The notes under the pieces are model-generated. The model saw only the letters and a list, made by a program, of their open reading frames with translations. It was not told the DNA's origin and made no database searches. 10,949 nucleotides of DNA from the NCBI GenBank assembly GCA_026399445.1, contig JAPLRA010000086.1, positions 1-10,949 on the forward strand, read 5' to 3'. Every line of letters starts with the position of its first letter. Position 1 is the stretch's first letter. A program made the translations under genes and the position numbers. Below are positions 7,310-10,949 of this stretch, one piece after another. Origin of the DNA: Sulfuritalea sp. (GTDB taxonomy: Bacteria; Pseudomonadota; Gammaproteobacteria; Burkholderiales; Rhodocyclaceae).

Positions 7310-9436
7310 ATGGACAACGGAACTACCCAAACCAGCGACTTGATCCGGACGCTTTCACGGCGTCAGTGGATGGTATCGCTGGCCGTCGTAGGCTTGACGC
7401 TGGGTTCGCTGATCTTCGGCTGGCAGGGCATTGCCAACAACGAGCAAACCGCCGAGATGATCAATCTCGCCGGACGGCAGCGCATGCTGTCGCAGCGCAT
7501 GGCCATGTTCCTGGTGCTCCATGAACGCGAACCCTCGGTAGCTGCGCAGAGCCAGTACCGCGACATGACCCGCGCGGCGGCGACCGAGTTCGAGCAGGCC
7601 CATGTGCGACTAAAGGCGAACGCGGCAAGCCTCGGCCCCGACTCCCCCATCCACGCCCTGTATTTTGGACCGGCAGGCAATGTCGATGCCGAATCGAAAC
7701 ACTATCTGGGGCAGGTTCGGACCGCGGTCGAGGCACTGACGCTGGGAAAGCCCGCCGACCCGCGCGCCACTGCGATCATTGTTTCCGAAGCGGCCAACGG
7801 CCTGATCAAGCAGTTGCATGAGATCACCGCGCTCCATCAACGAGATGCCGAAAACCGCGTAGCGCTGATGCTGCACCTGATGCAGATCGCGGCGGTGCTG
7901 ATCGTAAGCCTGATCGCGTTCGGCATGTTCCGCGTGTTCCGCCCCGTCATCCGGCGCCTGAGTGATGACGTCGCCGCCCGCGACGCGGCGCAGCGCGCGC
8001 TGCAGGACAGCGAGGAGCGTTTCAGGGCGTTTTCGGAGGCCTCCTCCGACTGGTTCTGGGAGACCGACGCGCAGCATCGCTTCAGCTGGATTCAGGATGG
8101 CCAAAGCATCAAGATCCCGTTATCCGCGGAAACAGTGATCGGCAAGACGCGACTGGAACTCCGCCCCCACGTCGAACTGGCTGCCGTCGAGAAATGGAAG
8201 GCCTACCAGGCTGACCTGAACGCACATCGCCCCTTCCGCGATCTCGAATACCAGATCGGCGGCGACGGGAAGGCCCTGCGCTGGATTTCGGTCAACGGGC
8301 AGCCGTTCTTTGACGAAAATGGAAGCTTCCTCGGCTACCGTGGGACCGCCAGGTACATTCAGGCACAGAAGGACATCGAAGCCTCGCTGGTGCGCCTGCA
8401 AATGGCGATCGAGCAAAGCCCGGTGTCGATCATGATCACCGATGCCCAATCCAACATCACTTACGTCAATGCGCACTTCTCGGCGGTCAGCGGCTACGGC
8501 GCGGATGAAGCGGTAGGTCAGACGCCGAAGATCCTCTGGTCCGGCGAAACGCCGGTATCGGTGTTCGCCGAAATGCACCAGGCCCTGACGGCGGGAAAGA
8601 TCTGGCGGGGGGAAATCTGCAACCGGACAAAGAGCGGCGAGTTGTTCTGGATGAACCAGTCCGTTTCACCGGTGTACGACCATCTGGGGAACACCACCCA
8701 CTACATCGCGGTGAGCGAAGACACCACGATGCAAAAGCAGGCCCGCCGTCGCGAGCAGAGCCGCAACCAGATACTGGAGGCCATCGCCAGCGGCACCCCG
8801 CTGCCGGAAACACTAGGCCTGATGATCGCCATGGCCGAGCAGGAACTGCCCGGCGGGATATGCACCCTCCTACGACTGGACCGGACACAGGGCAAACTGT
8901 TCAACGCCTGCAGGTCGGCGTTGTCCGCGACCTATACCGACGCGATTGAAGGAGTGGAAATTGGCCAAGGAGTCGGCTCCTGCGGTACGGCGGCATTCAC
9001 CGCCCGCCGGGTCGTCGTGGAGGACATCGACAGCCACCCGTACTGGCAAGCCTGGCGCGCAGTGGCCACCGCCGAAGGGCTGCGTGCCTGCTGGTCGCAG
9101 CCGATCATGGCAGCCGGTGGCAAGGTGCTGGGTACGCTGGCCGTTTACTATCGAACGCCGCGTTCGCCCACCACGGACGAGATTCAGGTTATCGAACTTG
9201 TTGCGAGTCTGGCCCGCCATCTGCCTCGAGCGGACCGAAGCCGAACAGGCACTGCGGCAGCAGGAAGAGCAGGCCCGCACACTGCTCGCCGAAAACGAAA
9301 CCATCCTCGACAATGCTCTGGTCGGCATCGTCTATCTCAAGCACCGGCACGTCGTCTCCTGCAACCGCCGCCTGGAGGAAATTTTCGGCTATGGCCCCGG
9401 CGAACTGATCGGGAAATCATCCGAGGTGTTCTATGA
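7310..9436 (+). CDS. membrane sensor histidine kinase, N-terminal sensor part (frameshifted from its kinase part)
   Basis: This is the sensing half of a large PAS/GAF histidine kinase. I start it at the ATG at 7310 after AAGAGG rather than the TTG at 7253, which lies inside an inverted repeat. Membrane helix 1 is at residues 20-38 and helix 2 near 184-208. The periplasmic region between them carries MINLAGRQRMLSQRMA (50-65). This is the P-box-like signature of the PilJ/NarX-NarQ sensor family (NxAGxxRMxSxR), where NarX binds nitrate and nitrite. In the cytoplasm come PAS 1 (about 233-355, FRAFSEASSDWFWETD), PAS 2 (about 361-476, AIEQSPVSIMITDAQSNITY) and a GAF domain (about 484-636, GVEIGQGVGSCGTAAFTARR). 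Real homology ends near 9217; the last 70 or so residues to the stop at 9434-9436 are out-of-frame. The position behind nirS makes a role in sensing nitrogen oxides plausible. The GAF domain has no recognised ligand. Confidence 0.82.
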   Translation: MDNGTTQTSDLIRTLSRRQWMVSLAVVGLTLGSLIFGWQGIANNEQTAEMINLAGRQRMLSQRMAMFLVLHEREPSVAAQSQYRDMTRAAATEFEQAHVRLKANAASLGPDSPIHALYFGPAGNVDAESKHYLGQVRTAVEALTLGKPADPRATAIIVSEAANGLIKQLHEITALHQRDAENRVALMLHLMQIAAVLIVSLIAFGMFRVFRPVIRRLSDDVAARDAAQRALQDSEERFRAFSEASSDWFWETDAQHRFSWIQDGQSIKIPLSAETVIGKTRLELRPHVELAAVEKWKAYQADLNAHRPFRDLEYQIGGDGKALRWISVNGQPFFDENGSFLGYRGTARYIQAQKDIEASLVRLQMAIEQSPVSIMITDAQSNITYVNAHFSAVSGYGADEAVGQTPKILWSGETPVSVFAEMHQALTAGKIWRGEICNRTKSGELFWMNQSVSPVYDHLGNTTHYIAVSEDTTMQKQARRREQSRNQILEAIASGTPLPETLGLMIAMAEQELPGGICTLLRLDRTQGKLFNACRSALSATYTDAIEGVEIGQGVGSCGTAAFTARRVVVEDIDSHPYWQAWRAVATAEGLRACWSQPIMAAGGKVLGTLAVYYRTPRSPTTDEIQVIELVASLARHLPRADRSRTGTAAAGRAGPHTARRKRNHPRQCSGRHRLSQAPARRLLQPPPGGNFRLWPRRTDREIIRGVL

Positions 9437-10817
9437 CACTCACCAGCGCTTCGAGACCGTCGGCGAAGATGCCTATCGGGTGGCGGCCAGGAGCAGAGCC
9501 TTCAGCACCGAGTTGATCCTGAAGCACAAGGACGGCACGCTGTTCCGCGGCGCGCTGAACGGTCGGGTGCTCGATCCCGCACACCCGCAGGAAGGCAGCA
9601 TCTGGGTGTATGCGGACATTTCCGAGCGTCACAAGGCCGAGCAGGAAATCCGCAAGCTGCTGCAGGCCCTCGAGCAAAGCCCGGTCTCGATCGTCATCAC
9701 CAACCGCGAGGGCTTGATCGAGTACGTCAACCCGCGGTTCACCAAGGTCACCGGTTTCACCGCGGAGGAAGCCATCGGCCGGAATCCGCGCATTCTCCAG
9801 TCCGGCGAAACGCCTCGCGAAATCTATGAGCAACTCTGGCAAACGCTTCTCGCCGGCAAGGAATGGCGCGGCGTGGTACGCAACCGGCGCAAGAATGGCG
9901 AGCTGTTCTGGGAAGAAGCCTCCATGTCGCCGATCCTCGATGACAAGGGAGAGGTAACGCATTATCTGGCGGTCAAGGAAGACATTACCGAGCGCAAGCG
10001 GATCGAAGATGAACTGGAACAGCATCGGTCGCATCTGGAAAACCTGGTGGAGCAGCGCACGGCCGACTTGAGTGCCGCGCTGGCAGCCGCCAAGGTTGCC
10101 GATCAAGCCAAGGATGCCTTCCTCGCCAACGTCAGCCACGAACTGCGCACGCCGCTGAATGCCGTGATCGGCCTCTCGGAACTGGCTCGGCGCATCAGCA
10201 CCGACCCGCGCCAGCAGGACTACCTCGACAAGGTCACCGGCGCCGGGAAGAGTCTTGCCGGGATCATCAACGACCTGCTGGACCTGTCGAAGATTTCCGC
10301 CGACCGCATGGAACTCGAAGCAAAGGCCTTCGGCCTGCGCGCGCTGATCCAGCGCAGCCGGTCCGTGATGGCCCACCGCGCCACCGAAAAAGGTCTCGAG
10401 CTGATCGAGGAGATTGACGACGCCGTACCCGATGTATTGGTCGGCGACCCCTTGCGGATCGAGCAGATTCTGTTGAATCTGCTCTCCAATGCCATCAAGT
10501 TCACCCCTGCCGGCCACGTCAGGCTGCGCATCAGTCTCCATGCCCGCGCGGAAACACGCGCCGGTCTGAACATCGACGTCGAAGACACGGGCATCGGTCT
10601 GGCCGAGGAAAGCATTGCCCGGCTGTTCCAGCCCTTTGCGCAGGCCGATGCCTCGATGAACCGAAAGTTCGGCGGTACCGGCCTCGGACTGGCGTTGTGC
10701 AAGCGCCTGGCGGAAATGATGGACGGCAATATCCGCGTCACCAGCCGCGAGGGTGCCGGTACCACCTTCCACGTCAGAATCTGGCTCGGCGTGGGCGATG
10801 CCGACCAACTAGTGTAG
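9219..10817 (+). CDS. sensor histidine kinase, C-terminal PAS-PAS-HisKA-HATPase part
   Basis: This continues the preceding gene in the next frame, picking up at ICLERTEAEQALRQQEEQAR, the usual helix after a GAF domain. It has no start codon of its own that would give a sensible protein. Order: PAS 3 (about 9290-9630, LDNALVGIVYLKHRHVVSCN), PAS 4 (about 9650-10000, ALEQSPVSIVITNREGLIEY), and a coiled coil (about 10005-10110, ENLVEQRTADLSAALAAAKV). HisKA follows with NVSHELRTPLNAVIGLSELA, the phospho-accepting His at codon 10137. The HATPase_c domain has the N box LLSNAIKFTP (about 10475-10508), DTGIGL (10573-10590) and FGGTGLGLAL (about 10669-10698). All catalytic motifs are intact, so this part could be an active kinase if translated. 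It stops right after the ATPase domain, in codons shared with the CTAG at the IS end, so a receiver or other C-terminal domain may have been cut off. No response regulator is in the window. Confidence 0.85.
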   Translation: MCLERTEAEQALRQQEEQARTLLAENETILDNALVGIVYLKHRHVVSCNRRLEEIFGYGPGELIGKSSEVFYDTHQRFETVGEDAYRVAARSRAFSTELILKHKDGTLFRGALNGRVLDPAHPQEGSIWVYADISERHKAEQEIRKLLQALEQSPVSIVITNREGLIEYVNPRFTKVTGFTAEEAIGRNPRILQSGETPREIYEQLWQTLLAGKEWRGVVRNRRKNGELFWEEASMSPILDDKGEVTHYLAVKEDITERKRIEDELEQHRSHLENLVEQRTADLSAALAAAKVADQAKDAFLANVSHELRTPLNAVIGLSELARRISTDPRQQDYLDKVTGAGKSLAGIINDLLDLSKISADRMELEAKAFGLRALIQRSRSVMAHRATEKGLELIEEIDDAVPDVLVGDPLRIEQILLNLLSNAIKFTPAGHVRLRISLHARAETRAGLNIDVEDTGIGLAEESIARLFQPFAQADASMNRKFGGTGLGLALCKRLAEMMDGNIRVTSREGAGTTFHVRIWLGVGDADQLV

Positions 10818-10949
10818 TGTTGCATTCTGTTTAGAACTTAAGCGGCTGTTGGCGCGAATGACCTTCTGCAGGATGTCGCGAGCGCTCTTGGTCCAGATGA
10901 ACGGCTTGGGTTTGGTGTTGTGGTGAGCGATGTACTCATCGATGGCGCC
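10809..10949 (-). CDS. IS630-family transposase, C-terminal end (partial)
   Basis: The minus strand is open from the right edge to TAG at 10811-10809, giving 46 codons. The sequence IDEYIAHHNTKPKPFIWT, then ARDILQKVIRAN, is the characteristic C-terminal tail of IS630-family (DDE) transposases, where a YIxxHNxxPKPFxWT motif follows the last catalytic acid. The catalytic triad lies outside the window. The stop codon overlaps the CTAG shared with the 3' end of the sensor kinase gene, which reads the other way. Confidence 0.8.
   Translation of the reverse strand, partial: GAIDEYIAHHNTKPKPFIWTKSARDILQKVIRANSRLSSKQNATLH
10810..10949 (-). mobile_element. end of an IS630-family insertion sequence
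   Basis: The element extends beyond the right edge. Its left boundary is placed at the TA of CTAG (10809-10812), because IS630/Tc1-mariner elements insert at TA, often within CTAG, and duplicate it. Only about 6 nt separate this site from the kinase stop codon. The terminal inverted repeat would begin with TGTAGTGTTGCATTCTG, but its partner is not in view, so the boundary is inferred. Confidence 0.6.

Noticed and set aside
9417..10808. 463-codon open frame on the minus strand opposite the kinase
   Set aside because: Antisense shadow; the plus strand carries all kinase motifs.

Overview
The window is GC-rich and densely coding. It looks like the chromosome of a denitrifying, sulfide-handling proteobacterium, most likely a betaproteobacterium of the Rhodocyclales type. 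That guess rests on a cytochrome cd1 nitrite reductase gene (nirS) behind a perfect FNR/ANR/DNR box, a sulfide:quinone oxidoreductase (SQR), a PilJ/NarX-type multi-PAS sensor kinase, and the general GC and codon character. No rRNA or single-copy marker is present, so the taxonomy is inference.

Left part (1 to about 5190, minus strand). Three co-directional genes read leftwards from a promoter near 5090-5122: an RND efflux periplasmic adaptor, then SQR, then an RND inner-membrane pump that runs off the left edge. SQR therefore sits between the two halves of an efflux system. The promoter -10 element lies inside an AT-rich interrupted palindrome of the kind bound by ArsR/SmtB-family repressors. 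The predicted start of transcription falls on or next to the adaptor ATG, so the message may be leaderless. The long plus-strand open frame over 40-2517 is an antisense shadow of the pump.

Middle (about 5190-7310, plus strand). Divergent from that operon is nirS, preceded by the FNR-type box. As written, nirS is broken: roughly 50 nt are missing from the cytochrome c domain, which shifts the frame, and a C10 tract replaces a normally conserved stretch in the d1 domain. A strong rho-independent terminator follows nirS, then three tandem 36-bp G/C hairpin repeats, then an inverted repeat.

Right part (7310-10949). A large membrane sensor histidine kinase (PilJ/NarX-like sensor, PAS, PAS, GAF, PAS, PAS, HisKA, HATPase_c) is also split by a frame change, at the end of its GAF domain. 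Its 3' end stops abruptly at a CTAG where the end of an IS630-family element begins; the C-terminal 46 codons of the transposase lie on the minus strand at the right edge.

Together the genes suggest a link between sulfide oxidation to the quinone pool, nitrite reduction under low oxygen, and nitrite/nitrate-type sensing, beside active or recent IS movement. Whether the two frame disruptions are real gene decay or assembly error cannot be decided from the sequence alone.
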